Below are positions 9,751 to 17,775 of a DNA stretch of 64,000 nt, one piece after another. Each line of letters opens with the position of its first letter. Position 1 is the stretch's first letter. Source of the DNA: Nocardioides thalensis (GTDB taxonomy: Bacteria; Actinomycetota; Actinomycetes; Propionibacteriales; Nocardioidaceae); contig NZ_JACCFP010000001.1 of NCBI RefSeq assembly GCF_013410655.1, positions 3,867,501 to 3,931,500 of the forward strand. Reading direction: 5' to 3'. A model generated the notes under the pieces. That model saw nothing but the letters and a program-made list of their open reading frames with translations. It was not told the origin of the DNA and ran no database searches. Both the position numbers and the translations under genes were made by a program.

Positions 9751-10536
9751 GTGATCCCCCTCCTCCAGGACAAAGTCGTCGTGCTCTCCGGCGTCGGGCC
9801 CGGCCTCGGCCGCGCGCTCGGCGAGCAGGCCTCGCTCATGGGCGCCGACCTGGTGCTCGCGAGCCGCACCGAGAAGCGGCTCGAGAAGATGGCCGCGGTC
9901 GTCCGCGAGCACGGGCGCCGCGCGCTCGTCGTACCGACCGACATCACCGACGAGGCGTCGCGGCAGTCCCTGGTCGACGCGGCGCTCGCCGAGTTCGGCC
10001 GGGTCGACTGCCTGATCAACAACGCGTTCGGCATCCCGCCGATGGACCCGCTCACGACGCTGACCGTCGAGAGCCTGCGCGCGGCCAACGAGACCAACGT
10101 CTTCGCGCCGTTGCGGCTCTCGGCTCTCTTCGCCGACGCCCTCGCCGAGAGCAAGGGCTCGGTGGTGATGCTCAACTCGTGCGTGGTCTACAGCAGCCAG
10201 CCGGAGTACGCCGGCTACAAGCTGTCGAAGGGCGCGCTCGCCCACCTCGCGTCGTCCCTGGCGACCGAGCTCGGTCCGCGTGGCATCCGCGTCAACAGCG
10301 TCGCGCCGTCCTACATCTACGAGGACGTCAACAAGGCCTACTTCGACTGGATCGCGCAGGAGACGGGGCGCACGCACGAGGAGGTGTACGCCGAGAAGGC
10401 GGCACCCACCGACCTGAAGCGGCTCGCTACGCCGGAGGAGGTCGCGCAGGCGGCGCTGTTCCTGGCGTCCGACCTGGCGTCGGCCGTCACCGGCGTGATG
10501 CTCAACGTCGACTGCGGCGAGTTCCATGACAACTGA
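9751..10536 (+). CDS. SDR family oxidoreductase
   Basis: A classical short-chain dehydrogenase/reductase using NAD(P)H on an alcohol or ketone, 261 residues. The Rossmann motif is SGVGPGLGRALG (near residues 12-23), NNAFG marks beta-4, and the catalytic Tyr-Lys pair is in YAGYKLSKG with a preceding Ser. The start GTG at 9751 follows AAAGGCCGAGC. Its last codons overlap the sulfotransferase ATG by 11 bp, so the two are translationally coupled. The operator places it in the putative KstR-type regulon; a hydroxysteroid or acyl-CoA substrate is possible but not shown by sequence. Confidence 0.9.
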   Translation: MIPLLQDKVVVLSGVGPGLGRALGEQASLMGADLVLASRTEKRLEKMAAVVREHGRRALVVPTDITDEASRQSLVDAALAEFGRVDCLINNAFGIPPMDPLTTLTVESLRAANETNVFAPLRLSALFADALAESKGSVVMLNSCVVYSSQPEYAGYKLSKGALAHLASSLATELGPRGIRVNSVAPSYIYEDVNKAYFDWIAQETGRTHEEVYAEKAAPTDLKRLATPEEVAQAALFLASDLASAVTGVMLNVDCGEFHDN

Positions 10537-11683
10537 GGCTGCGCCCCGGCAGCGCGCCGACGTCGGCTCCTACGACGACATCGCCGCGGCCGCCGTACGG
10601 ACGACGGGCCTCGAGGACTTCGGCGGCACCGGGCACGAGGAGGCGTTCCGGATCCTCGTCGACGACCTCGGCTCTCCGGACGCCGGGCTGACCGGCGTCG
10701 GCAACTACTTCATGCGGTCGGAGGTGAAGAGCGCGCTGGTGGCGCGGCTGCTGACGCAGGCGCGGTTCGCGGAGCGCCCGGAGCACGCGGACGTCGCGAT
10801 CGAGCGGCCGATCTTCGTGATCGGCCTCCCCCGCACCGGCACGACCGCGCTGAGCCGGCTGCTGTGCGCCGACCCCGGGCACCAGGGCCTGGAGATGTGG
10901 CTGACGATGTTCCCCCAGCCGCGGCCGCCGCGGGAGACCTGGGACGCGGACCCGATCTTCACCGCCATGCAGGCGGCGTTCCGCGAGCACCATGTCACCA
11001 ACCCCGAGTTCATGGGCATCCACTACTCCGACGCCGCCGAGCCCGAGGAGTGCTGGCGGGTGCTGCGGCAGACCGGCAAGTCACTCGGCTTCGAGTCGCT
11101 CGCCCACGTGCCGACCTACTCCGCGTGGCTGGCGAAGCAGGACTGGTCCGACGCTTACGAGCGCCACAAGCAGAACCTCCAGCTGATCGGCCTCAACGAC
11201 CAGGACAAGCGGTGGGTGCTCAAGAACCCCTCGCACATGATCGCCCTCGACGCGCTGATGGAGGTCTACCCGGACGCGCTCGTCGTGATGACCCAGCGCG
11301 ACCCGGTGACGTCGGTGGCCTCGGCCTGCTCGCTGTCGGCGGAGGCGACGGCCGGCCACTCGACGACGTTCGTCGGCGAGACCCTCGGGCGCGACCAGCT
11401 CGGCCACCTGTCCCGCCAGTGGGAGGCGTTCTGGGACGCGCGGCCGCGCTACGACCAGGCGCAGTTCTTCGACGTCGACTACCGCGGGTTCGTGCGGGAC
11501 CCGGTCGGCACCGTCGGCGCGATCTACGACGCGTTCGGGCTCACCTGGACGCAGGAGGCGCAGGACGCCGTACGGCGCCTCGACGAGGAGTCGCGCAGCG
11601 GGCCGCGCCGCCCGTCGCACACCTACGACCTGGCCGACTACGGGCTGACCGAGGACGAGGTGCGGGCGGCCTTCGCGCGGTAG
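10526..11683 (+). CDS. Sulfotransferase family protein
   Basis: A member of the PAPS-dependent sulfotransferase family with the P-loop-like phosphosulfate-binding motif IGLPRTGTTALSRLL near residues 98-112. The 3'-phosphate side probably includes MTQRDPVTSVASACSL. The 385 residues are typical for the long actinobacterial sulfotransferase-like proteins found with SDR, DUF1214 and SnoaL-like genes in lipid clusters. No membrane segment is visible. It overlaps the SDR gene by 11 bp, so they form one operon under the KstR-like site. True sulfonation activity has rarely been shown for this subgroup. Confidence 0.88.
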   Translation: MTTEAAPRQRADVGSYDDIAAAAVRTTGLEDFGGTGHEEAFRILVDDLGSPDAGLTGVGNYFMRSEVKSALVARLLTQARFAERPEHADVAIERPIFVIGLPRTGTTALSRLLCADPGHQGLEMWLTMFPQPRPPRETWDADPIFTAMQAAFREHHVTNPEFMGIHYSDAAEPEECWRVLRQTGKSLGFESLAHVPTYSAWLAKQDWSDAYERHKQNLQLIGLNDQDKRWVLKNPSHMIALDALMEVYPDALVVMTQRDPVTSVASACSLSAEATAGHSTTFVGETLGRDQLGHLSRQWEAFWDARPRYDQAQFFDVDYRGFVRDPVGTVGAIYDAFGLTWTQEAQDAVRRLDEESRSGPRRPSHTYDLADYGLTEDEVRAAFAR

Positions 11684-11732
11684 CGGCGGTCGCCTGGACC
11701 ACGGCCGGCGAGTCAGCGGCCCCGCGGCCGCG

Positions 11733-12089
11733 TCACTCCTTGCAGAGGCAGAACGGGTGACCCGCCGGGTCGAGGAACACCCGGAACGACTCCCCCGGCT
11801 GGTGCGGGTGCTTGGTAGCGCCGAGGGCGAGCACCGCCTGCTCGGCCACGTCGAGGTCGGCGACGTCGACGTCGATGTGCATCTGCTGGGGCACGTCCTG
11901 GCCCGGCCAGTCGGGCGCGCGGAACCCGTCGACCTGCTGGAAGAAGAACGCCTGGTCGCCGTTGGACACCTTGGCCCAGCCACGGTCGTTCTGCTCGGCC
12001 GTCCAGTCGAGCAGGCCGGCGTAGAAGTCGGCGAGGGCCTTCGGGTCGGGGCAGTCGAGGACGAAGTAGGGCGAGTGTGCGATAGCCAT
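11733..12089 (-). CDS. VOC family protein (glyoxalase/bleomycin-resistance-like)
   Basis: A 118-residue protein with the paired beta-alpha-beta-beta-beta fold of the vicinal-oxygen-chelate superfamily. It starts MAIAHSPYFVLDCPDPKALA and has the typical ends FYAGLLDW and VFLDPAGHPFCLCKE, the latter carrying the usual C-terminal hydrophobic-Cys pattern. Members bind a metal or small ligand and include glyoxalases, dioxygenases and resistance proteins; this small version cannot be assigned a substrate. It is convergent with the sulfotransferase gene and stands alone. Confidence 0.85.
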   Translation of the reverse strand: MAIAHSPYFVLDCPDPKALADFYAGLLDWTAEQNDRGWAKVSNGDQAFFFQQVDGFRAPDWPGQDVPQQMHIDVDVADLDVAEQAVLALGATKHPHQPGESFRVFLDPAGHPFCLCKE

Positions 12090-12202
12090 GCGCCGACGTT
12101 AGATGCGGCCGCCGACACGCGCGACCGCGGGATCCAGGCGGTCATCCACAGGCGGCGAGCGGCGCGGTTTCGAGTCGGACGCCTCGGGCGCACCCTTCCC
12201 GC

Positions 12203-12490
12203 ATGGACATCGCCGATCCCTTCGCCCTCATCACCACGGGGCACCGTCTCGCCGAGAGCGGCGCCCTCCTGACCACGGCCGCCTCGGCGGTCCCCGAGCC
12301 GGACCTCGGCTTCCCCTCGGTGCTCGTCAGCGGCCGCCTCGACACCCTGGCCGGCGCCGCTGACGCCCTCGCCGCCCGCATGACCGACGCCGGCGAGGAC
12401 CTCGCCTTCACCGCGCGGGCCTTCGTGGCCGCCGATGGCCGCGTCGGAGAGCTGTTCGAGCAATTGCTGCTCGGCGGGCGGTTCTCGTGA
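12203..12490 (+). CDS. Small EspC/WXG100-like helical protein, first gene of a three-gene cassette
   Basis: A 95-residue Ala/Leu-rich helical protein without a signal peptide. The C-terminal half (DLAFTARAFVAADGRVGELF) resembles the ends of type VII secretion small substrates of the EspC type, in which a helical hairpin is followed by an aromatic-Asp tail. Its stop codon overlaps the GTG start of the next gene by 4 bp. Together with the next two genes it looks like a secreted-substrate cassette of an ESX-like system. No ATPase or membrane component of such a system is in the window, so the assignment is inference. Confidence 0.6.
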   Translation: MDIADPFALITTGHRLAESGALLTTAASAVPEPDLGFPSVLVSGRLDTLAGAADALAARMTDAGEDLAFTARAFVAADGRVGELFEQLLLGGRFS

Positions 12491-13323
12491 ACACCGACGT
12501 CCCCGGCTCGCCGGAGTCGTGCCACGCCGCGGCCGACGCGCTCTCCCTGCTCGCCCGCCATCTCGAGCGCGCCGGGCGGCTCGCGACCGGCGGCGCCCAC
12601 ACCTCGGAGGCCGACTTCGACGGCCGCACCGCCGACGCCTACCGCGCGGCCTGTGCCACGCTCGCTGCCGACGCGTCCGCGCACGCCGCGACGGCCCGCC
12701 GGTCGGCCGGCGCGCTGGCGTCGTACGGCGAGGACCTCGCGGCCGTCCAGCGGGTCATGGAGCGGGTGCGTACGTCCGCTGGCGTGCACGGGCTGCTGCA
12801 GGGGACCGAGCTGGTGCCGCCGACCATCCCGACCCCGCACCAGCGCGACGTCTTCGAACGGCTGTCGGCGATCGTCGCCGACGCCCGTGCCCACCTGGAG
12901 CGGGCGCGCGACCGGTTGAGCGCGGCGTTCCCTGGCCAGCCGTTCCCGGCGGACTACGGCAACGTGCTGCTGCCACCGGTCGGCGAGCCGGTGGGGCCGT
13001 TCCTGTTCCCGCCTCCGGAGTCGGCCTGGCCGCGGGAGGAGCAGCCGGACGAGTCGCGTCCGGACGGCCCGCGCCGGGACGGCAGGGAGGGCGACGGCGA
13101 CTGTGGCGCGGAACGCGAGGACCGGCCGGAGGCGCCGGACGAGCGCCCCGACGTCACCGACGGCGTCGACCCGCAGCTCGACCACGCGCCTGAACCGGAG
13201 CCGCGGTCTCCCCAAGGCGACGGGGCCGGGAGCGACGACACGGATGTCATGTCCTACCGCGACCCGGACGACACCCGACCGTTCGGCGACGTACTGCGCC
13301 CCGCGCCGGAGCCGGTGCCGTGA
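12487..13323 (+). CDS. WXG100-like helical protein with proline/acid-rich tail
   Basis: A 278-residue protein. The first ~95 residues form Ala-rich helices (ESCHAAADALSLLARHLERA and a second helix after FDGRTADAYRAA), similar in pattern to WXG100/ESAT-6-type helical hairpins, though WXG itself is replaced by a DFDGRT turn. Residues ~95-150 form a further helical stretch. The C-terminal ~110 residues are disordered and rich in Pro, Asp, Glu and Arg. There is no signal peptide. It is coupled by GTGA overlaps to the genes on both sides. The best guess is a type VII-secreted effector or partner of the 95-residue protein; no toxin domain is recognised. Confidence 0.6.
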   Translation: MNTDVPGSPESCHAAADALSLLARHLERAGRLATGGAHTSEADFDGRTADAYRAACATLAADASAHAATARRSAGALASYGEDLAAVQRVMERVRTSAGVHGLLQGTELVPPTIPTPHQRDVFERLSAIVADARAHLERARDRLSAAFPGQPFPADYGNVLLPPVGEPVGPFLFPPPESAWPREEQPDESRPDGPRRDGREGDGDCGAEREDRPEAPDERPDVTDGVDPQLDHAPEPEPRSPQGDGAGSDDTDVMSYRDPDDTRPFGDVLRPAPEPVP

Positions 13324-13766
13324 CGGCCGACGCGGCCCTGGGCCGGACCGTCCAGGTCACCCTCCCCGACCGCTGGCACCGCCGCGAGCGGCCGGCCCAC
13401 GGGATCGTGGTGGCGGCCCGGCCGCGCACGGTGCCGGTGAGCGGCTACTGTCCCGAAGTCGTCGTCGCGTGCACCCCGGTGGCCGACGACCTCCGCACCT
13501 GGCGCGAGGAGGCGGTGGCGGCACTGTCGGTGCAGCTGCCCGACTTCGCGCTCGAGGAGGCCGACGAGTACCTGCTGGGCGACCACGTCGTGGCCTACCG
13601 CCTGTTCGCCCACCGGTTCGGCACGGTCGACGTGCTCAGCGAGCAGTGGGCGTGGCTGGTCGGCGGGCTGGGCGTCACGCTGACGTGCTCGGTCGCCCGC
13701 GAGGACTACCCGACGTTCTGCGACCTCTTCGAGGCGGTGGCGGGGACGGTGGAGGTGGTGGGGTGA
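13320..13766 (+). CDS. Hypothetical protein resembling LpqN/DUF1795-like fold
   Basis: A 148-residue soluble protein with alternating strands and helices. Segments such as VQVTLPDRWHRRERP, GIVVAARPRT, EDYPTFCDLFEAVAGTVEV and the central EADEYLLGDHVVAYRLFAHR resemble the Mog1/PsbP-like fold of DUF1795 and LpqN-type proteins, which often sit beside type VII secretion genes. It starts with GTG overlapping the previous stop (GTGA). It could be a chaperone or dedicated partner of the two upstream helical proteins. Family resemblance is weak and judged by eye. Confidence 0.55.
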   Translation: MTADAALGRTVQVTLPDRWHRRERPAHGIVVAARPRTVPVSGYCPEVVVACTPVADDLRTWREEAVAALSVQLPDFALEEADEYLLGDHVVAYRLFAHRFGTVDVLSEQWAWLVGGLGVTLTCSVAREDYPTFCDLFEAVAGTVEVVG

Positions 13767-13776
13767 GCCCGCTGCT

Positions 13777-16737
13777 TCAGAGCAGCCCGTCGCGGCGGGC
13801 GATCGCGGCGGCCTCGGTGCGGCCGGTGGCGCCGAGCTTGCCGAGGATGTTGGAGACGTGCACGCTCACGGTCTTGGTGCTGATGAACAGCTGCTTGCCG
13901 ATCTCGCCGTTGCTGCGGCCCTCGGCGACGAGGGCGAGGATCTCGCGCTCGCGCGCGGTCAGCTGGGTCGACGCTGCGCCGTTGGCCGAGCGGGCAGGCG
14001 CGCTGCCGGGGGTGTGGAGCTGGTCGAGCAGGACCGTCGCGCCGAGCTCACGGGCGACCTCGCGCGCGATGTCGGCCTGCTCACGGGCCGGCCCGGTCTC
14101 GCCGACGAGGCGCAGGATGGTGGTGTACGCCGTGCGCAGCTTGGCGAGCTCGGGAACGCTGCCGAAGCGCTCGAACGCGGCGACGGCCTCGGCCCACGCT
14201 GCCAGCAGCTCGTCGCGGTCGGGAGCGTCTATGCCGCCCGACCAGCGGACCCGCAGGTGCTCGGCGACGAGCCGCGCCGCCCAGGCCTGGCCCTCCGGGC
14301 CCCACTTCGACTTCTTCGCCGCGAAGCGGGTGACGACGGCCTCCCCGTCGGCGCGCAGGGCGTCGGCGCGTGCGACGAGCGCCGCGCGCTCGGCGGCGGG
14401 CGCCGACGGGAGGGCCCGGGCGATCGCGTCGAGCGCCTGCGCGGCGAGGCGGACCCGGCCGGGGAACCGCTCGTCCCAGATCTGCGAGAGCACGGCGACG
14501 ACGCTGTCGTAGACGTCGAGCGCCCGGCCCGCGTCACCGTCGCACGCCGCGACCTCGATCTCGGTGCCGGCGGTGAAGACGGCGACACCGCCCTCGTCGA
14601 CCCAGACCTTGCGCAGGCGCTGGAGGGCCGGCAGCACGTCGTCGCCGCGGGTGGCCTGGATCGCCAGCCGGATCGGCTCGAGGATCGCGCGGGGGATCAG
14701 CGGGCCGACCTCGTCGTCGACGATGCTCACGATCTCGAGGGCGGCGTCCCACTTGCCGCGGGCGTAGTAGACCCAGCCGAGCTGCCACCGCGACTCGATG
14801 GAGTACGGCGCCCAGGGCAGGCCTGCCTCGGCGCCACGCTCGACGGCGGAGGTGAACCACCGCTCGGCGCCCTCCCACTGGGCGTCCTCCTGGTAGGACC
14901 GGCCCAGCAGGAACCGGCCGCGCAGCTCGGCGCTCAGCGCGCCGGCGGCGACGGCGCGATCGACGGCGTCCTCGAGCGCGCCGCGGAGGGCGTCGCGGTC
15001 GCTGCCGTGGACCTGCTTCATCCGCAGGCCGCTCAGGGTGGTGACCACCTCGGAGGCGAGGATCGGCATGCCGATGCGCTCGGCGAGCCCGAGCGCCTCG
15101 GTCGCCGCGGCCTCCGCGTCCTCGATGCGCTCGAACCCCGCCAGCACCCGCGCGTGGGTCGCCAGCACCTTGGCGCGCAGCGGGCTCTCGCCGGCCGGCG
15201 CGAGCTCGACGGCCTCGGCCGAGAGGGCCGGCAGGTCGAGGGCCGTCTCGGTGCTCATCAGGATGGAGGCGTAGCTGCTCAGCAGCCGCGCCCGCGCCTC
15301 GGGCGCGCCCTCCGGCAGCCGCTCGAGGTGCTCGTGGAGCAGCTCGGCGGCGCGCATCGCGTCGCCCCCGATGCTGAGGGCGTCGGCTGCCTTGACCGCC
15401 AGCTTGGAGCGGTCGACCCCGAGCCGCTCGGCGCGCTCGGCGTTCTCGAGCAGCTCGAGCGCCTGCTCGTAGTGTCGGGCCGCCTCCTCGGGGCCACCCA
15501 CGGAGAAGGCCTCGTCGCCCGCCTCGATGCTCGCCTCGACCGCGCGGTCATGGTCCATGGCGCGCCGGGCGTGCCGCGCGAGCTCGGCGGCCGTGCCGCG
15601 CCCGGCGCCGCTGGTGAGCGCGGCGACGTACTGCCCGTGGAGGCGGACCCGCTCGCCGGGCAGCAGGTCGTCGTAGACGGCCTCGCCGAGCAGCGCGTGC
15701 CGGAACTCGTAGTGGCGCGACCCGGCGACGAGGACGTTCATCTCCACGGCCTGTCGGACGCCGGCGTCGAGATCGGCGGGAGGCATGCCGGACGCGGCGA
15801 GCAGCAGGTCGTGGGTGACCTTGCGGCCGGCCACGCTCGCCACGCGCACGACCTGGCGGGCGGCCTCGGAGAGGTGGTCGAGCCGCACCAGCAGCAGGTC
15901 GGCGAGGTCGTCGGGCACCCAGTCGCCGCCGCCGGCGGCGACGAGCTCCTCGACGAAGAAGGCGTTGCCGTCGGCGCGGGCGATGATGTCGGCGAGGCGG
16001 CGCTCGGCCAGGCCCTCGGGCGCGAGCTCGGCCACGAGCGCGCGGACGGCGTCGGGCGGCAGGGGCGAGAGCTGCAGCCGGTCGAGGCTGGGCAGGCGCG
16101 ACCACTCCGCGACCTGCCGGCGGAGCGGGTGTCGGCGGTGGAGGTCGTCGGAGCGGTAGGACGCCACGATCGCGACCGGGTTGGTCCAGCTCCGCGTGAA
16201 CAGGTAGCCGAGCAGCTCGCGCGTGGACGGGTCGGCCCAGTGGAGGTCCTCGATGACGAGGAGCAGGGGCGCGTCGGCCGCCGCGAGCTCGAGGGCGTGG
16301 TGCATGGCGGCGAACAGCTCGGCCCGCTCGGTGGCCGCCGGTTCGGGCACCTGGTCGGAGTCGGAGCGCACCCGCTGGCCCGGCTGGAGGCCGGCGACCG
16401 CCGGGTGGCGCCGGGTGACCCCCTCGACCAGCTCGGGCAGGTCGGCCGCCATCCGGCCGAGGACCTCGCTGAACGGGAGGTAGGGCAGCGCGCTCTCGCC
16501 GAAGTCGAGGCAGTGGCCGGCGAAGACTCGCCATCCCTCGGCTCGGGCCAGGTCGCGCAGCTCGATCAGCAGCCGGGTCTTGCCGACGCCGGCGTCGCCG
16601 GAGAGCAGCACGGTGCCGGGCCTGCCGGCCCAGCGGCGGCCGGCCTCGCCCAGGCCGACCAGCTCAGCCAGCTGTGCCAGCTCGTCGTCGCGGCCGACGA
16701 GCGTCCGGCTGGTGTGTGTCGCCACGGGCACCATCAT
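13777..16737 (-). CDS. Large ATP-dependent LuxR-type transcriptional regulator (LAL-like)
   Basis: A signal-integrating transcription factor of the LAL type: an N-terminal AAA/NTPase module, a long helical repeat region and a C-terminal LuxR helix-turn-helix. The Walker A motif is LSGDAGVGKTRLL, and the Walker B-like segment is LLLVIEDLHWADPS. The middle ~500 residues are TPR-like. The last ~65 residues (LTAREREILALVAEGRSNGE, then VSVHVSNILGKLGA) form the DNA-binding domain. The start chosen is ATG at 16737, preceded by CAGGG at ideal spacing, giving 986 residues; in-frame starts also exist at 16755 and 16812. It lies downstream of a small ORF and of three CTGAGGTA repeats that may be its own binding sites. 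The inducer is unknown. Confidence 0.9.
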   Translation of the reverse strand: MMVPVATHTSRTLVGRDDELAQLAELVGLGEAGRRWAGRPGTVLLSGDAGVGKTRLLIELRDLARAEGWRVFAGHCLDFGESALPYLPFSEVLGRMAADLPELVEGVTRRHPAVAGLQPGQRVRSDSDQVPEPAATERAELFAAMHHALELAAADAPLLLVIEDLHWADPSTRELLGYLFTRSWTNPVAIVASYRSDDLHRRHPLRRQVAEWSRLPSLDRLQLSPLPPDAVRALVAELAPEGLAERRLADIIARADGNAFFVEELVAAGGGDWVPDDLADLLLVRLDHLSEAARQVVRVASVAGRKVTHDLLLAASGMPPADLDAGVRQAVEMNVLVAGSRHYEFRHALLGEAVYDDLLPGERVRLHGQYVAALTSGAGRGTAAELARHARRAMDHDRAVEASIEAGDEAFSVGGPEEAARHYEQALELLENAERAERLGVDRSKLAVKAADALSIGGDAMRAAELLHEHLERLPEGAPEARARLLSSYASILMSTETALDLPALSAEAVELAPAGESPLRAKVLATHARVLAGFERIEDAEAAATEALGLAERIGMPILASEVVTTLSGLRMKQVHGSDRDALRGALEDAVDRAVAAGALSAELRGRFLLGRSYQEDAQWEGAERWFTSAVERGAEAGLPWAPYSIESRWQLGWVYYARGKWDAALEIVSIVDDEVGPLIPRAILEPIRLAIQATRGDDVLPALQRLRKVWVDEGGVAVFTAGTEIEVAACDGDAGRALDVYDSVVAVLSQIWDERFPGRVRLAAQALDAIARALPSAPAAERAALVARADALRADGEAVVTRFAAKKSKWGPEGQAWAARLVAEHLRVRWSGGIDAPDRDELLAAWAEAVAAFERFGSVPELAKLRTAYTTILRLVGETGPAREQADIAREVARELGATVLLDQLHTPGSAPARSANGAASTQLTAREREILALVAEGRSNGEIGKQLFISTKTVSVHVSNILGKLGATGRTEAAAIARRDGLL

Positions 16738-16808
16738 GTCGTGCCCTGCCGACATCTCGCGCCCGATATTCGTGGGTGTATTCGTGGGTGCGCCCAGGGC
16801 GCTGGCGG

Positions 16809-16961
16809 TCACGCGGACAGGTCGCGCCGGGGAGCCTCGGCGGCAGCGATGCTGCGCACCCAGGAGCGGCGCGAGCGACCGCGGCGAGCCACGGCCATGG
16901 ACTTGCGAGCCCGGGAAGCCCGGTAGTCGATCTCTGACTGGATGAATGCGTCGTTGAACAT
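16809..16961 (-). CDS. Small basic protein, about 50 residues
   Basis: An ATG-started ORF of 50 codons encoding an Arg-rich peptide that begins MFNDAFIQSEIDYRASRAR and contains RRGRSRRSW. It lies 71 bp upstream of the chosen LAL start on the same strand, and its end would overlap the longest possible LAL reading frame. A sequence AGAGGA is about 15 nt upstream, so ribosome-site support is weak. The composition resembles the small protein at 54551-54685. Function unknown; it could be a leader peptide or a small nucleic-acid-binding protein. Confidence 0.45.
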   Translation of the reverse strand: MFNDAFIQSEIDYRASRARKSMAVARRGRSRRSWVRSIAAAEAPRRDLSA

Positions 16962-16979
16962 GTCAGCAAGATTCGTCCT

Positions 16980-17058
16980 CTGAGGTAGGCCGCTACATCG
17001 GGCAAGTGCCTTATCTCTGCCTGAGGTACGCCGGCCGGGGCCGTCACCGCCTGAGGTA
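16980..17058 (-). repeat. Three direct CTGAGGTA repeats upstream of the small ORF and LAL regulator
   Basis: The octamer CTGAGGTA (TACCTCAG on the coding strand) occurs at 16980, 17021 and 17051. The last two share CCTGAGGTA followed after one base by G, one base, CGGCC. Spacings of 41 and 30 bp are close to four and three helical turns, so a protein could bind all three on one face of the helix. They lie between the LAL transcription unit and the end of the tetR gene and may be autoregulatory sites. Confidence 0.55.
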
Positions 17059-17072
17059 GGGCGGCCCGGAGC

Positions 17073-17726
17073 TCACGATCGGCCGCCCGTGGCGACCGTC
17101 GCCTCGCAGAGCTCCGCCCAGCTGTCGAGCAGGGCGTCGTCGTCGAGACCGAGCGGTGCTGCACCGAGCGTCCAGGTCGACCGGCGGACGTTGACGAGGG
17201 CGCCGAGCAGGAGGACGGCCAGGCCATCGATCGCGTCCTCGTCCGCGCGCTCCGACCGGGCACCGATCCACGCGCGCAGGATCTCGGCCATCCCGCGGTA
17301 GCCCTGGTCGGAGACCTCGTCGCGGAACCGGTCGCGGAGCTGGACCAGCCGGTCACCGTCCCTCTCGAGTACCTGCGTGATCTGCTGCTGGCGATCCATC
17401 TCCGCGAGGATGAACGCGCCGACGTCCCGCGCGGATGCGCCCTCCCCCACGGCCGCGCCGGCGTACTCGGCCCGCGCCTCCGCGACGGACGCCAGGTAGG
17501 TCTCCACCGCGGCCGCCAGCAGCGCCTCCTTGCTGGCGAAGTGGCGGTAGAGCGCTCCACGGCGCGGCACCAGGCCCACCGCCTGCTCGATGTCGCCGAC
17601 CGAGACCGCCTTGAATCCGCGCTCGGCGAACAGGCGGATGCCCGCCTCGAGCAGGCGCTCGCGCGTGCTCCCCTCGGGCTTCGTCGCTTCCGGACCCGTC
17701 CTCACTCGATCTCCCCTTGCCAGCAT
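17073..17726 (-). CDS. TetR/AcrR family transcriptional regulator
   Basis: A 217-residue TetR-family repressor. The N-terminal DNA-binding domain is clear: RERLLEAGIRLFAERGFKAV, then VSVGDIEQAVG and the recognition end ALYRHFASKEALLAAAVETY. The remaining ~140 residues are the helical ligand-binding domain. It is divergent from the alpha/beta hydrolase, and the 49-bp gap holds two palindromes of the GTAATC-N4-GATTAC type, the second just upstream of the hydrolase ribosome site. It therefore very likely represses both itself and the hydrolase/nitroreductase/ABC exporter genes that follow. Ligand unknown. Confidence 0.92.
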   Translation of the reverse strand: MLARGDRVRTGPEATKPEGSTRERLLEAGIRLFAERGFKAVSVGDIEQAVGLVPRRGALYRHFASKEALLAAAVETYLASVAEARAEYAGAAVGEGASARDVGAFILAEMDRQQQITQVLERDGDRLVQLRDRFRDEVSDQGYRGMAEILRAWIGARSERADEDAIDGLAVLLLGALVNVRRSTWTLGAAPLGLDDDALLDSWAELCEATVATGGRS

Positions 17727-17765
17727 GTAATCCGCGGATTACGGTAGCAGTAATCAGTCGATTAC
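17727..17765. promoter_or_regulatory. Double TetR operator between tetR-like and hydrolase genes
   Basis: GTAATCCGCGGATTAC (17727-17742) is a perfect 16-bp palindrome. GTAATCAGTCGATTAC (17750-17765) has the same GTAATC/GATTAC arms with a different centre. The centres are 23 bp apart. Identical arms on both sites and a position filling the divergent gap argue strongly that they are the operators of the adjacent TetR protein. Confidence 0.85.
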
Positions 17766-17775
17766 GGGAGGAGTC

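Noticed and set aside
13858..16926. A 1022-codon open frame on the plus strand, antisense to the LAL regulator
   Set aside because: It is the mirror frame of a GC-biased gene: its composition is Gly/Arg/Leu/Asp repeats without any domain, whereas the minus strand encodes clear Walker and LuxR motifs.
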